Notes under the pieces: model-generated
Databases searched by the model: none
Seen by the model: only the letters and a program-made list of their open reading frames with translations
Told to the model about the DNA's origin: nothing
Translations under genes and position numbers: made by a program
NCBI GenBank assembly: GCA_016788705.1
Contig: JAEUSQ010000065.1
Span: forward strand, 99,769 to 163,768
From: Bacteroidetes Order II. bacterium
GTDB lineage: Bacteria; Bacteroidota; Rhodothermia; Rhodothermales; UBA2364
Length of the DNA: 64,000 bases
Reading direction: 5' to 3'
Part shown: piece after piece, positions 42,908 through 51,933 of the stretch
Layout of the letters: each line of letters opens with the position of its first letter
Position numbering within the stretch: position 1 is the stretch's first letter

Positions 42908-44119
42908 TCAGGCTTGGATTATTTTTATAAACTTTAATTTCCCCACTTTCAGCACAAAAGGCGCTTGTTCCGCAATATTAAGGGTGAACATGGGATCAGA
43001 AACCTTTACGCCGTCTATGGAAACCCCGCCTTGCACCACCAAGCGCCGTGCTTCCCCATTCGATGCCGCCAAACCACTTTCTCGGATCAGATTTAATAAT
43101 CCAATCTCTCCACTCGTAGAAAACTCCGGCATTTCGTCTGGTACTTCCTTGCGAATCACGGTTTTCTCGAAGTGCCCACGGGCATCATTGGCGGCCAATT
43201 CTCCATGATACATCCGAACAATAGTCCAAGCCAAGTCGTGTTTTGCATTCCGAGGATCCTGTTCGGCACGCACTTTCCAATTTGGCAATTCATCTGTTGG
43301 TACGTCCGTGGCCAACTCCACATAACGGTAAATCAACGCATCCGGAATCGAAAGAGTTTTTCCATACATTTGCTCTGGTGCTTCCGAAATACCGATGTAA
43401 TTATCTAAAGACTTAGACATTTTCTGGACACCATCTAAGCCCTCTAAAATTGGCAAGGTGATACAGACTTGCGGCTCCTGCCCCACCGCAGATTGAACGT
43501 CGCGCCCAACCAGCAAGTTAAATTTCTGATCCGTCCCGCCCAATTCGATATCGGCCTTCAGGTGAACCGAGTCTTGCGCTTGTGCTAAAGGGTATAGGAA
43601 TTCATGAATGGAAATGGGTTCTCCCGCTTTAAACCGCTTAGAGAATTCGTCCCGCTCCAGCATACGAGCAACCGTATATTTCCCCGCCAACTGAATCACC
43701 TCGGTAAACGACATTTTCCCAAGCCAATCGGAATTATAAACAATTTCGGTTTTTTCCGGATTCAGGATTTTAGAAGCCTGTTCAAAATATGAGGCTCCAT
43801 TAATGCGGGTATCCTCAAGCGTAAGTGCGGGACGGGTTTTAGAGCGTCCACTAGGGTCTCCGATCATCCCAGTAAAATCACCTACAATTAAGACAATCTT
43901 ATGACCTAAGTCCTGAAATTGCCTGAGCTTACGCAATACCACAGCATGGCCTAAGTGAAGGTCTGGACGACTGGGATCGCATCCTAATTTGACTACAAGC
44001 GGTTTATTTGTTTCAAGCGATCGCTTGAGTTTCTTAATCAAATCCGCTTCCGGAATGATTTCTTCTGCACCACGTTTAATGTGGGCCAACTGGACATCCA
44101 AAGGTAAAAAATGAGACAT
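42908..44119 (-). CDS. tyrS: Tyrosyl-tRNA synthetase
   Basis: A class I aminoacyl-tRNA synthetase that charges tRNA-Tyr. It has 403 residues. HIGH-type motif HLGH in GCDPSRPDLHLGHAV, tyrosine-pocket residues around IELGGTDQKFN, the KMSKS loop (GVQKMSKSLDN) and a C-terminal S4 RNA-binding domain (GLAASNGEARRLVVQGGVSIDG) are all present. It resembles the TyrZ-type branch. It lies 11 bases after a small lipoprotein gene and is probably co-transcribed with it. Confidence 0.96.
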   Translation of the reverse strand: MSHFLPLDVQLAHIKRGAEEIIPEADLIKKLKRSLETNKPLVVKLGCDPSRPDLHLGHAVVLRKLRQFQDLGHKIVLIVGDFTGMIGDPSGRSKTRPALTLEDTRINGASYFEQASKILNPEKTEIVYNSDWLGKMSFTEVIQLAGKYTVARMLERDEFSKRFKAGEPISIHEFLYPLAQAQDSVHLKADIELGGTDQKFNLLVGRDVQSAVGQEPQVCITLPILEGLDGVQKMSKSLDNYIGISEAPEQMYGKTLSIPDALIYRYVELATDVPTDELPNWKVRAEQDPRNAKHDLAWTIVRMYHGELAANDARGHFEKTVIRKEVPDEMPEFSTSGEIGLLNLIRESGLAASNGEARRLVVQGGVSIDGVKVSDPMFTLNIAEQAPFVLKVGKLKFIKIIQA

Positions 44120-44130
44120 GTTGGGGTTGG

Positions 44131-44421
44131 TTACGGTTCTTTTTTCTTCCGGAAGAACGACAACCCGCCAAAGCCACTGATGATGGCCATGTAAAATCCG
44201 AGGTCGTACCAGAATCCTATGTTTTGAACCTCATAAATTCGGATACTGGGATCGCTAAAAATGCTGAAAATCAGCGAAATCGGTGCGATCCATCCGTGCC
44301 ACACCCCATGTAAGAAATTCGCTGGTTGAGCATCTGAGAAAGCACCTGTATTGGGCATACAACCACTTAATAAAATAGTTGCTGCAAATAAGAGGAATAT
44401 GGGGGCATATGGGCGTTTCAT
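44131..44421 (-). CDS. Small predicted lipoprotein with two membrane-like segments
   Basis: A 96-residue protein. The signal peptide ends in a lipobox LLSGC (cysteine about residue 21), followed by HGWIAPISLIFSIF and IGFWYDLGFYMAIISGFGGLSFF, two hydrophobic stretches, and a KKKEP tail. Similar small proteins with HGW...SL..S.F and YD.GF patterns occur in many bacteria, with no known function. It is the first gene of a pair with tyrS. Confidence 0.7.
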   Translation of the reverse strand: MKRPYAPIFLLFAATILLSGCMPNTGAFSDAQPANFLHGVWHGWIAPISLIFSIFSDPSIRIYEVQNIGFWYDLGFYMAIISGFGGLSFFRKKKEP

Positions 44422-44591
44422 CGAGATCAGGTTTTAAGATTGAAAAAGCGCCGATTGGGAAATTACGAAATTTCCCCCCGACGTGCTTACAGTTCATCTT
44501 GTTGTTACGCCCATTCAGCCACACAGTTGCACCATTTGGTTTGCGCGGCACCAGTTCAATCGGTCATCAATCAACGATTTTAGTGCCTCAA

Positions 44592-45080
44592 TTAGTCATC
44601 ATCATCGGATCGTCGGATGCTTTTCCGAACGCGGTCTAACTCCCGTGCCGAATCACGCTCCGCGATGGTTTCCCGTTTGTCATACAACTTTTTACCTTTG
44701 GCCACACCAATAGCGATTTTAACCCGTTTATTCTTGAGGTACACCGAAAGCGGCACCAAGGTATAACCTTTTTGTTCTTTGGCGCGGGCCATTTTTTTGA
44801 TTTCACGGCTATGCAATAACAACCGCCGCCCACGAACGGGTTCATGATTAAAGTATTGCCCGCCATGCGAATACGGCGAAATATGGGCACCGATCAGGTA
44901 AGCGCCGTCCGACCGAATTTCACAAAATGCATCCTGAAGGTTAATTTTTCCATCGCGAATGGATTTCACTTCGGTTCCGGTTAATACAATACCGGCCTCA
45001 TATTCATCTTCTATGTGGTACTCGTGCCGTGCCCGGCGGTTGGTCATAATTGTTTTATCGGGCTGAATCTGTTTCGCCAT
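44592..45080 (-). CDS. smpB: SsrA-binding protein
   Basis: SmpB binds tmRNA and delivers it to stalled ribosomes for trans-translation. It has 162 residues, the usual length. Seen are NRRARHEYHIEDEYEAGIVLTGTEVKSIR, the GAHISPY region, RGRRLLLHSREI and the basic tail KGKKLYDKRETIAERDSARELDR that mimics the anticodon stem. The C-terminus ends in an acidic DDDD stretch. The tmRNA gene itself was not seen in this window. It lies 27 bases after the MqnA-like gene. Confidence 0.96.
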   Translation of the reverse strand: MAKQIQPDKTIMTNRRARHEYHIEDEYEAGIVLTGTEVKSIRDGKINLQDAFCEIRSDGAYLIGAHISPYSHGGQYFNHEPVRGRRLLLHSREIKKMARAKEQKGYTLVPLSVYLKNKRVKIAIGVAKGKKLYDKRETIAERDSARELDRVRKSIRRSDDDD

Positions 45081-45107
45081 ATTGGTTAGGGGCTGAAAGT
45101 GGCCTTT

Positions 45108-45899
45108 TTAGTCTTCTTCGTCCGCTTCGTCGGTCTCGTTTTCTACTTCTATTGAATGATCGGGAGATTGGAAAAACGGGACCTCTGGTATTTCTTCCAA
45201 TACCGCATGATGAAAAAATGTTTCGATGGTGGCGGTGAGACCAGCCAATGCAAAATCATCTATTCGCCCTGAGAAATGGGTATCCCAGAAATCTTCTTGT
45301 GCCTCGTTTTTGGGCTTCACCAAAGGCATCGGCGCATCTAATATGGCTGCAAGCGCTTCCGATTTTTCGACATCCATGGTATCCCTGCGCATGGCCATTA
45401 GGCCCCAAATGGTGGGATAGACCGTCAAGTCCATCCATTCCTGACCTAAATCCAACTGATAGGGGGTGTCAGGCACTTCACCAATATTGGGCCATAAAAC
45501 CGTATCTGCTTTTTCCATGACCTCAATAGCGGTTTCTTCGGTAAAAGGGATAAATTTCGCTTGTACCAAGTAATGTTCTGCAAGCACGATACGGGTCATC
45601 AACACTTCTTGTGCGTAGCGCGGATCGAAAGCAACTCTTGTTATTTTATCTAATCCATCGCGAATCAGCAGCTTCATGAAGGGGTATTCCGCCGCCACTA
45701 GACCAACTTGCAAGGATACTGTATAGAGATCGGGATCTCGTAATACCGAGAGTGTAGGAATCAATGCTGCTTCCACCTCGTCCCGCATCAACGCCTCATG
45801 CGCCAAATACGCCGGAAGCCGTACTACGTGGTGTCCTAAGAAGTCATATGCGGAAGCCAGCCAATCACCCGAAGGCTCACTCCAAATACCAATTGTCAT
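45108..45899 (-). CDS. MqnA/MqnD-like periplasmic-binding-fold protein
   Basis: A 263-residue soluble protein. EAALIPTLSVLRD, VGLVAAEYPFMKLLI, ITRVAFDPRYAQEVLMTRIVLAE and YQLDLGQEWMDLTVYPTIWGLMA follow the outline of MqnA, chorismate dehydratase of the futalosine menaquinone pathway (D.a.iPs; VAlD..S.ts..L.riLl; .DLGeeW...TglPfv.a.w). Several positions normally conserved near the N-terminus (the SYLNTRPL-type motif) are absent, so the substrate may differ. The last 15 residues are strongly acidic. No other menaquinone genes are near. Probably co-transcribed with smpB. Confidence 0.65.
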   Translation of the reverse strand: MTIGIWSEPSGDWLASAYDFLGHHVVRLPAYLAHEALMRDEVEAALIPTLSVLRDPDLYTVSLQVGLVAAEYPFMKLLIRDGLDKITRVAFDPRYAQEVLMTRIVLAEHYLVQAKFIPFTEETAIEVMEKADTVLWPNIGEVPDTPYQLDLGQEWMDLTVYPTIWGLMAMRRDTMDVEKSEALAAILDAPMPLVKPKNEAQEDFWDTHFSGRIDDFALAGLTATIETFFHHAVLEEIPEVPFFQSPDHSIEVENETDEADEED

Positions 45900-45997
45900 A
45901 TCTATATCGTTCGTCTTATTTCTTTAGAAGCCCAATACGCGCATTTTTCGGGGCAAGCATACACGCACACCCCGCATTCGGGTTCCACTCCCATGTT

Positions 45998-46864
45998 TTA
46001 TTCTTGCCAGAACCATCGGTATTTTTGTTTCCAAAAATCGGATTCTGGACGTTCACGAAAGAATTGCTGGATTGTTTTCAGGGCTTCAACGCGGTTGCTA
46101 ATAGACAAAAACTCTCCTTTTTCATTCATGCGAACCCCTGCAATAAGTTCGGCCATGCCCAAAAATTCGTCCAGGATGGTCCCTAAACTTTCTGATATAG
46201 GCAATGAAAAAATCCCATTATCCGCTGTGTTCATCACCAAATTATTCTGACCGAGGCTGATACTCATAGACTTCAAATCGGGGAATTCTAAAGATTTTCC
46301 CAGGCATTGTTTACCCTCAACATCATAATACCGTAGGGATTTATCTCCTCCTTGAATGAGCACGGACTTCCCATCCGGCACAAATGTAACCAATTGCAAA
46401 CTCATCGCTAACGGGATCAGATGGGTTATTGGTCTTCCGGTCTCCATGTCTCATACTTTCATATTGGCATCGGCATATAAGATGGCTACTTTCGACCCAT
46501 CCGGAGAGGAAATAAGGAGTAAGATAAAATCGGATCGTCCATTTTTTTAAAAATGACGCACCTCGGCATCCACCCACTCTGATCGGGCTGCATGGGGAGA
46601 GCAAATAACCACCAAATAACCTGAATTTTCGAGGGCATTATTTAACCGCTCGCCGAGGTCAGCCGAAGTTGGTAGCTCGTCTTTGTCCCTAAAAATCGGA
46701 TATAGGCGTTTGGGTACCTCGCCTTCTTGTCCGGCAAATCGGGTACGCAAAGTAGCAGGTATGGTAAAATGCTCCAATGCATGATGCAACCACCCTGCCC
46801 ATTTGATATCGCGATGACTATAACTAATAAAGGCCCAATACGGAAATTTTTTGTATTGTTCCAT
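45998..46864 (-). pseudogene. Decayed TIR-WD40 protein gene
   Basis: A single reading frame interrupted by two stops. The 5' part (46864-46550) is a TIR_2-type domain: WAFISYSHRDIKWAGWLHHAL, PIFRDKDELPTSADLGERL with its acidic loop, and VICSPHAARSEWVDAEVRHF. A TAA at 46549-46547 then replaces an expected lysine codon (AAA). The same frame continues KNGRSDFILLLI, the expected next TIR strand, and passes without break into SSPDGSKVAILYADANMKV, a WD40 blade; there a TGA replaces the tryptophan of WD. The frame then runs MET GRPI... to 45998 as a propeller tail. TIR and blade join in mid-domain, so an internal deletion removed the linker and most WD repeats. It starts 22 bases after the RyR-domain gene stop. 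Confidence 0.75.
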
Positions 46865-46886
46865 GATGATCAGACTATACTTTCGA

Positions 46887-48707
46887 TTATAAGGCAGGCA
46901 TTTTACAGACTTCCAAACCTATCTTTGCCAATAAAGCTGGAATATTCTTGACGGTATCGGCATCAAGGGACTTCACATGCTCCGACAAATCGTCCCAATG
47001 CACCAGATTTTCGTGGAGGAGTAATTCACGGTTTGTTTTTTCTGCAAAACGCCACCCCAAAAGCCAACGGGATGCCATCCAGCGGCGATGTTCTGTTTGT
47101 GCCAGTGCCAGCAACCAATCGGGGTTTTCCTGCAATAGCCCAACCCAATCCACTTTTTCCAGCGGCCCGCCCTCTGGTTGCATGACACAACCAAGGGTGG
47201 CTAATTTCACCCGAATGTGATCGGCTTGGTGTCGGTTTGCATCCCGGAAATCCTCCTGAAGCGCTGTCCAAGGCTGGTGCGAAGGCGATTCGGGGTTATA
47301 GTAGCCATCGCGTTTGGCTTCTTCCAAATAGGATGCATGAATCATACGGGCCAATTCGTCTAAGCTCTGCTGTACAACCATTTCCATCGTGCATCCATTT
47401 TCAACCGCCGGAAAGATGAACATTCGGTCTTTCTTTTGGAATACACTACACTCCGAAAGCACATTAGAAACCACTACCTCATGGGGAAACACAGTAACGA
47501 TGGGCGTTTGCGGAGACAAGCCTACCAATCGTTGGCGCAGAGACAACGCTACTTCTGCACCGAGGGTATCGGTACCCAAGCACAAATAAACAACCGTATA
47601 AGCTGGATTGCCTTGTAGCTGTTTTAAGGTACTTTCGTTCAAAACCGTCACATCTACATCCAATGGCCGCAACGACACGATCTGCATTAACTCCGGATAT
47701 AATGATGACAAAACGGCTACTTTTTCGGTGGCTTTAAAGTCCACAATGGTGATATATAATTTTTCTTGGTGCGGATAATGCCCGGTCAGTATCAATTGAT
47801 AGAGGAGGTTTCGCCCCATCTGCCCTAAGCCAATGAGTAGAATATGAACAGGTTGGCACGATGACCAATTGATGTCGAAACGTTGGGCTTCAAAAACCAT
47901 TTTTTCTGGAGGTTGAACCTGCAAAAGAGTCCGGGCACTGGCTTCATAAATATTGAACAAACTGCCTTCAAAACGGTCTTGTGTATCGGTAAAAATCGGA
48001 TGCCGCCGGAAGATGTGGCCTAAACGGTCGTTATAAAGGTGAATAAATACCCGAACGGGTTCCATTTGTTGAAATGACGGCTCATTGATGTATTTACGGA
48101 GTAGGACGGCATTCGCCAAATTTATTTGATCGTCGTCGTCCAACAAAACAATGTGTTTGGCCCACTGGGCACGAACCTTCTGGAGAACATACCGATCCTG
48201 GGGGTCGCCTTCTATGCCAATTCCTCCAAGTTTCCATAGCCAACCATCCTCTTCTTCCGAAAGGGCCGTTTTGACAAAAATCACCTTTTTACCATCTTCC
48301 AGAAACTCTCTCGCTAATTGTGAGCCCTGCGAGCCAAGCCCCAAAAATACAACATGGTCTTTATAGAAATGGGCCTGCATGGCCCGGATTTCGTTCTGAA
48401 AAACCGAAAAAATGGCCTTAGCTGCTGCAAAAACAGGAGGGATAGGGGCCATAAAGCGCGAAATCTGTAACACCAACGGAACACTTGGCCCCATGGGTTC
48501 ATCTCCCTCAATCACAAAAAACCGCCCAACTTTATAAAAAATATCCCACCATGTCCAACCGATTTCAGATGGATTTAGCCTATAATATTGCCAATAACCA
48601 ACAAGTCCCAGTATAAAGGCGACCACTGCCATGCCTCCCAGTAACCACCATTCATGATAGTGGAGCCAACGCAATACTCGGTTGATAAATCGTTGTTTTT
48701 TTGCCAT
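46887..48707 (-). CDS. Membrane protein with two TrkA-N/RCK-like domains and a RyR domain
   Basis: A 606-residue inner-membrane protein (ATG 48707). Two hydrophobic segments (about 21-40 and 75-100) are followed by two Rossmann nucleotide-binding domains with VVFLGLGSQGSQLAREFL (about 119-136) and ILLIGLGQMGRNLLYQL (about 289-305). The C-terminal region (about 480-600) contains EHRRWMASRWLLGWRF and HWDDLSEHVKSLD, matching the RyR domain named after ryanodine receptors. No K+-channel selectivity filter is seen between the helices. The glycine-rich loops suggest binding of NAD(H) or a derived nucleotide. The next gene is a TIR protein; TIR enzymes cleave or cyclise NAD+. The pair therefore looks like a nucleotide-linked membrane response module, although the TIR partner is now broken. 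Function is inferred from domains and context. Confidence 0.8.
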   Translation of the reverse strand: MAKKQRFINRVLRWLHYHEWWLLGGMAVVAFILGLVGYWQYYRLNPSEIGWTWWDIFYKVGRFFVIEGDEPMGPSVPLVLQISRFMAPIPPVFAAAKAIFSVFQNEIRAMQAHFYKDHVVFLGLGSQGSQLAREFLEDGKKVIFVKTALSEEEDGWLWKLGGIGIEGDPQDRYVLQKVRAQWAKHIVLLDDDDQINLANAVLLRKYINEPSFQQMEPVRVFIHLYNDRLGHIFRRHPIFTDTQDRFEGSLFNIYEASARTLLQVQPPEKMVFEAQRFDINWSSCQPVHILLIGLGQMGRNLLYQLILTGHYPHQEKLYITIVDFKATEKVAVLSSLYPELMQIVSLRPLDVDVTVLNESTLKQLQGNPAYTVVYLCLGTDTLGAEVALSLRQRLVGLSPQTPIVTVFPHEVVVSNVLSECSVFQKKDRMFIFPAVENGCTMEMVVQQSLDELARMIHASYLEEAKRDGYYNPESPSHQPWTALQEDFRDANRHQADHIRVKLATLGCVMQPEGGPLEKVDWVGLLQENPDWLLALAQTEHRRWMASRWLLGWRFAEKTNRELLLHENLVHWDDLSEHVKSLDADTVKNIPALLAKIGLEVCKMPAL

Positions 48708-48755
48708 CAATATCCTAATACAAATCTATTTTCCTATTTTTAATTCCGATACACT

Positions 48756-49250
48756 TCATAACAATTTTGGCGTACCTTTAAATGTATTCAGAGATCCGAT
48801 AGACTTCCGCATCAGCACTTCGTCTGCTCCTTCAATCAGAAAATCTTCCAGAACCCCTACTTCTTCGTACCCACGGCGCTCATACAATCTTCTTGCGGCA
48901 TCGTTGAAGGAAGAAACACACAAGAACACATTGGGTGAAGTCTGAAAGATACGGTTTTCTACATAATCTAGTAGTACCGTGCCAATCCCCAAACTTCGGG
49001 CCTCTGGAACCACAAATATGGATTGAATATATCCTTTGAACGTTCCGCACATTTGCAACACCACAAAACCCAACAAAGCACTTTGTACCGAAGCCACATA
49101 CACTTCTTTTTCACCACCCTGCATAGCAATTTTGCAAGCAGTTTCATCTCTGCCAAGGGAAATCCACGGCTCTGAAGCCGCCATCCATTGTGCGCAACGA
49201 TCCAATACTTTAGGATCTTTGGTTTGATTGATGGATACAGCAACTTGCAT
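48756..49250 (-). CDS. GNAT-family N-acetyltransferase
   Basis: A 164-residue cytoplasmic acetyltransferase. The acetyl-CoA binding motif is SIFVVPEARSLGIGTVLLDYVEN, followed by SSFNDAARRLYERRGYEEVGVLEDFLIEGADEVLMRK, typical of RimI-like members that act on proteins or small amines. It lies between the beta-mannosidase and the RyR-domain gene on the same strand, 13 bases after the former, and may be co-transcribed with it. The substrate is unknown. Confidence 0.85.
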   Translation of the reverse strand: MQVAVSINQTKDPKVLDRCAQWMAASEPWISLGRDETACKIAMQGGEKEVYVASVQSALLGFVVLQMCGTFKGYIQSIFVVPEARSLGIGTVLLDYVENRIFQTSPNVFLCVSSFNDAARRLYERRGYEEVGVLEDFLIEGADEVLMRKSIGSLNTFKGTPKLL

Positions 49251-49263
49251 ACATTAGCTATGG

Positions 49264-51726
49264 TTAAACGAACCTACTTTCCAAATCAAGCAATTGCATA
49301 ACCTGTAAACCTTCTCGTAGTTGTTCCAGCGTTACACTTGTTTGGGGCACCAGATGTACTGTTCTTGAGAGACCCGGCATGAGGGAGAAAAAGTTATCAC
49401 TCGCGATAAAATCGGCTGTTTCATGTGCCAGCCAAGCCCAAAGCACTGGTTTTTCTGAACGAATAGTCACATCTAACCCTTGGGGTGTTTCCACAGACGT
49501 CATCGTGAATATGGCGCGTTCCAGTTGTAGATCCTTGGGCTTTTTCAGGGTGATGACATTTTCCGAAACGATGCTCCCCGTTTCTTCTGCCAAGAGATGC
49601 ACCACGAGGTTCTGCGCGCCCTCGGCGTCTGCATACAAAGACAACTCCATTTTTTCCAATAAGGTAGCGGATCTTTCAGCAATTCGCTTAGGCAAGGCTC
49701 CCTTGGCCAAACGTTTGCCATTTGTGTGATAGACTGTCCAATGGACAACCACTTCGGTGGCGTGTCCTAAGTCGCTTGTCAGATAAATATCCACCGTTTG
49801 TTTGGCGGCATCCTCCACACCAGAAACCAGGATGGGTGCAAAAAAGCGCTTGGCGGCATAATGTAGGGCCTTCCAACGTCCTTCAAAGTCTAACGATGCC
49901 CAACTGGCAACGGGCCAGCAATCATTGAGTTGCCAATAGAGAGCGCCCATACAACGGGGCATATTACGCCGCCAATGCTCTACGGCATATTGCATAGCAA
50001 GCGCTTGTAATAGTTGGCTTTGCCACAACGTTGCATCAAAGTCTTTGGCCTTGCGGAACCACGAATCGGCATATTCCAATATGGTAAAATTGCCACTTAC
50101 TTTGTTTACAAAACTGCGTTGGTGTACCAACATCACCTCCGAATCCAAACGGCGGTCTTCTGGCTCGGTAAACGTCCGGACGTATTTTGGTTCGGGGAAG
50201 GACTGAAACCCAAACTCCGATACAAAACGGTGGAACGAGGTCCGGTACCACTCGAACGGCTCTTTTTTGTGCCATACCGTCCACAAATGGGCATCTCCCG
50301 CTCCGGGAAAGTTATGTGTAGAACGGTCTAACGGATTGTGTGGGCTACAGGGCCAATATTGCCGCTGCGGGTCTAATTGCCCCACAACAGCCGGAAGCAC
50401 CTCATTAAAAATGGGGTCGTAGTCTTCCCAAACACCATTCCAAGCGGTGGGTAGTTTCCCCACCAAACCCGCTTCCAATTCGTTATTTCCACACCAAATG
50501 GCAAGACTTGCGCGGTGTCTAATCCGGCGCACATTGTCTGTCGCTTCTTGGCGTACATTATCCAGAAACGCCGGATCTCGGCCCGGATAATTGGCACAGG
50601 CAAACATAAAATCCTGCCAGACACACAGGCCCAATTCGTCACAAATATCATAAAACACCTCCTCTTCATAAATTCCTCCACCCCACACCCGAATCATGTT
50701 CATGTGTGCATCAGCGGCAGATTTAAGAATGTCGCGATAGCGATCAAAGCGGGTATAAAGGGCATCCCCCGGAATCCAATTTGCACCTTTTGCGAAGAAT
50801 GGGACTCCATTCGCCTCGAAGTAAAAAGACTCGCCCCATTGATCGCGCTTCCGTTGTAGGCGCAGGGTTCTAAGCCCTATTTTTTTCTCCCATACTTCTG
50901 TATTTATGCCATTCAATACAACCCGAACGGTATAGAGAGGTTGCTTTCCCATGCCATTGGGCCACCATAGCGACGGGTTTTTGATGGTTAACCTGCTTTC
51001 GACGATATTTTGATGTCGTTCGCCCACGGCAGCGGCCACCAAAACATCTTTTTCCCAAACCTCGATGCGCGCCTCCCCTTCCATTTGGGCCAGTTCGGCA
51101 GTCAAGTCCAAAACCACCGCATGTTCCACATGGTGTTGCAGAACCTGCACATCCACAATCCGATTGGTGTATGCGCGAATGTAAATGGGCCGCCAAATGC
51201 CAGCGGTGGTGAAGATTGGCCCCCAATCCCATCCAAAATTTGCACTCATTTTCCGCACATAGGCACGACCGGCTTCCTCTGGTGGGCCTTTCCATTCTGG
51301 CAGCTTTTTCTCGGCAGTTTTGCGGCGAATATACGGCAGAACAGAATCAAACCGAATCTCCAAGCGGTTATTGACAGGTTTTAAATAGGGTTTTATGTCG
51401 AAAACAAATGTTCGGTGTTGGTTTTGGGCATGTCCTAGGACTTGGTTATTCAGAACAATGGTGGCAAAAGTATCCAACCCCTCCAAGACTAATTCTATCA
51501 CCTCATTTGCCTGCAAGGCAACATCGGCATCAAATTGGGTGCTATATAGCCAGTTTTTTTCCGAAATCCATTGTAGCTTTTTCTCATTGTCGCGGTAAAA
51601 AGGGTCCGGTATATGTCCGGCAGCAAGCAAGTCGGTATGAACGGTTCCCGGTACTGTGGCGTGCATCGCCTCTGCTGTCCCGGCTTCTTGCAGCATCCAA
51701 TTGGCATCTAATAATTGGTGGTACAT
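49264..51726 (-). CDS. Beta-mannosidase, glycoside hydrolase family 2
   Basis: This enzyme hydrolyses terminal beta-linked mannose, for example from N-glycan cores or mannan oligosaccharides. It has 820 residues from ATG 51726 (MYHQLLDANWMLQEA); an upstream extension in the same frame is not favoured. The family outline is complete: ATVPGTVHTDLLAAGHIPDPFY, YVRKMSANFGWDWGP, FAKGANWIPGDALY, IRVWGGGIYE, the acid/base glutamate in WCGNNE (about E416) and the nucleophile in VSEFGFQSFP (about E504). No signal peptide is present in this start, so it is cytoplasmic and would act on imported oligosaccharides together with the GH38 enzyme encoded elsewhere in the window. Confidence 0.93.
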   Translation of the reverse strand: MYHQLLDANWMLQEAGTAEAMHATVPGTVHTDLLAAGHIPDPFYRDNEKKLQWISEKNWLYSTQFDADVALQANEVIELVLEGLDTFATIVLNNQVLGHAQNQHRTFVFDIKPYLKPVNNRLEIRFDSVLPYIRRKTAEKKLPEWKGPPEEAGRAYVRKMSANFGWDWGPIFTTAGIWRPIYIRAYTNRIVDVQVLQHHVEHAVVLDLTAELAQMEGEARIEVWEKDVLVAAAVGERHQNIVESRLTIKNPSLWWPNGMGKQPLYTVRVVLNGINTEVWEKKIGLRTLRLQRKRDQWGESFYFEANGVPFFAKGANWIPGDALYTRFDRYRDILKSAADAHMNMIRVWGGGIYEEEVFYDICDELGLCVWQDFMFACANYPGRDPAFLDNVRQEATDNVRRIRHRASLAIWCGNNELEAGLVGKLPTAWNGVWEDYDPIFNEVLPAVVGQLDPQRQYWPCSPHNPLDRSTHNFPGAGDAHLWTVWHKKEPFEWYRTSFHRFVSEFGFQSFPEPKYVRTFTEPEDRRLDSEVMLVHQRSFVNKVSGNFTILEYADSWFRKAKDFDATLWQSQLLQALAMQYAVEHWRRNMPRCMGALYWQLNDCWPVASWASLDFEGRWKALHYAAKRFFAPILVSGVEDAAKQTVDIYLTSDLGHATEVVVHWTVYHTNGKRLAKGALPKRIAERSATLLEKMELSLYADAEGAQNLVVHLLAEETGSIVSENVITLKKPKDLQLERAIFTMTSVETPQGLDVTIRSEKPVLWAWLAHETADFIASDNFFSLMPGLSRTVHLVPQTSVTLEQLREGLQVMQLLDLESRFV

Positions 51727-51764
51727 GTTGAATGAGTGCTGATATACGATGATAAAAAACAAAC

Positions 51765-51803
51765 TAAACAGTTTCACCAACAGAAGGAACTGGAAACTGT
51801 TTA
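51765..51803. repeat. Perfect 11-bp inverted repeat
   Basis: TAAACAGTTTC at 51765-51775 and GAAACTGTTTA at 51793-51803, separated by 17 bases. It lies about 40 bases upstream of the beta-mannosidase start, where it could act as an operator or form a leader hairpin in that transcript. Confidence 0.7.
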
Positions 51804-51816
51804 TGTGCTAAGATAC

Positions 51817-51862
51817 ACCAAAGGAGAATGGAGCGTTTAAAAAATCCCCATTCTCCTTTGGT
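51817..51862. repeat. Perfect 15-bp inverted repeat
   Basis: ACCAAAGGAGAATGG at 51817-51831 and its exact reverse complement at 51848-51862, with a 16-base loop containing AAAAAA. No gene ends here, so it is not placed as an ordinary terminator. A tall RNA hairpin or a protein-binding palindrome between divergent promoters is possible. Confidence 0.75.
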
Positions 51863-51902
51863 TCATATACGGCAAGAACGCCTCACACATAGGCTTACTC
51901 TT

Positions 51903-51933
51903 TTGTATAACCGTGCCGCTATTTGTACTTTTA
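51903..51933 (+). promoter_or_regulatory. Promoter of the serine-hydrolase gene
   Basis: TTG at 51903-51905 and TACTTTTA from 51926, 20 bases apart. It predicts a leader of roughly 95 bases before the ATG at 52036. Pattern-based. Confidence 0.4.

Noticed and set aside
46887..48707. Potassium channel
   Set aside because: Two helices and TrkA-N-like domains suggest it, but no TVGYG-type selectivity filter lies between the helices.
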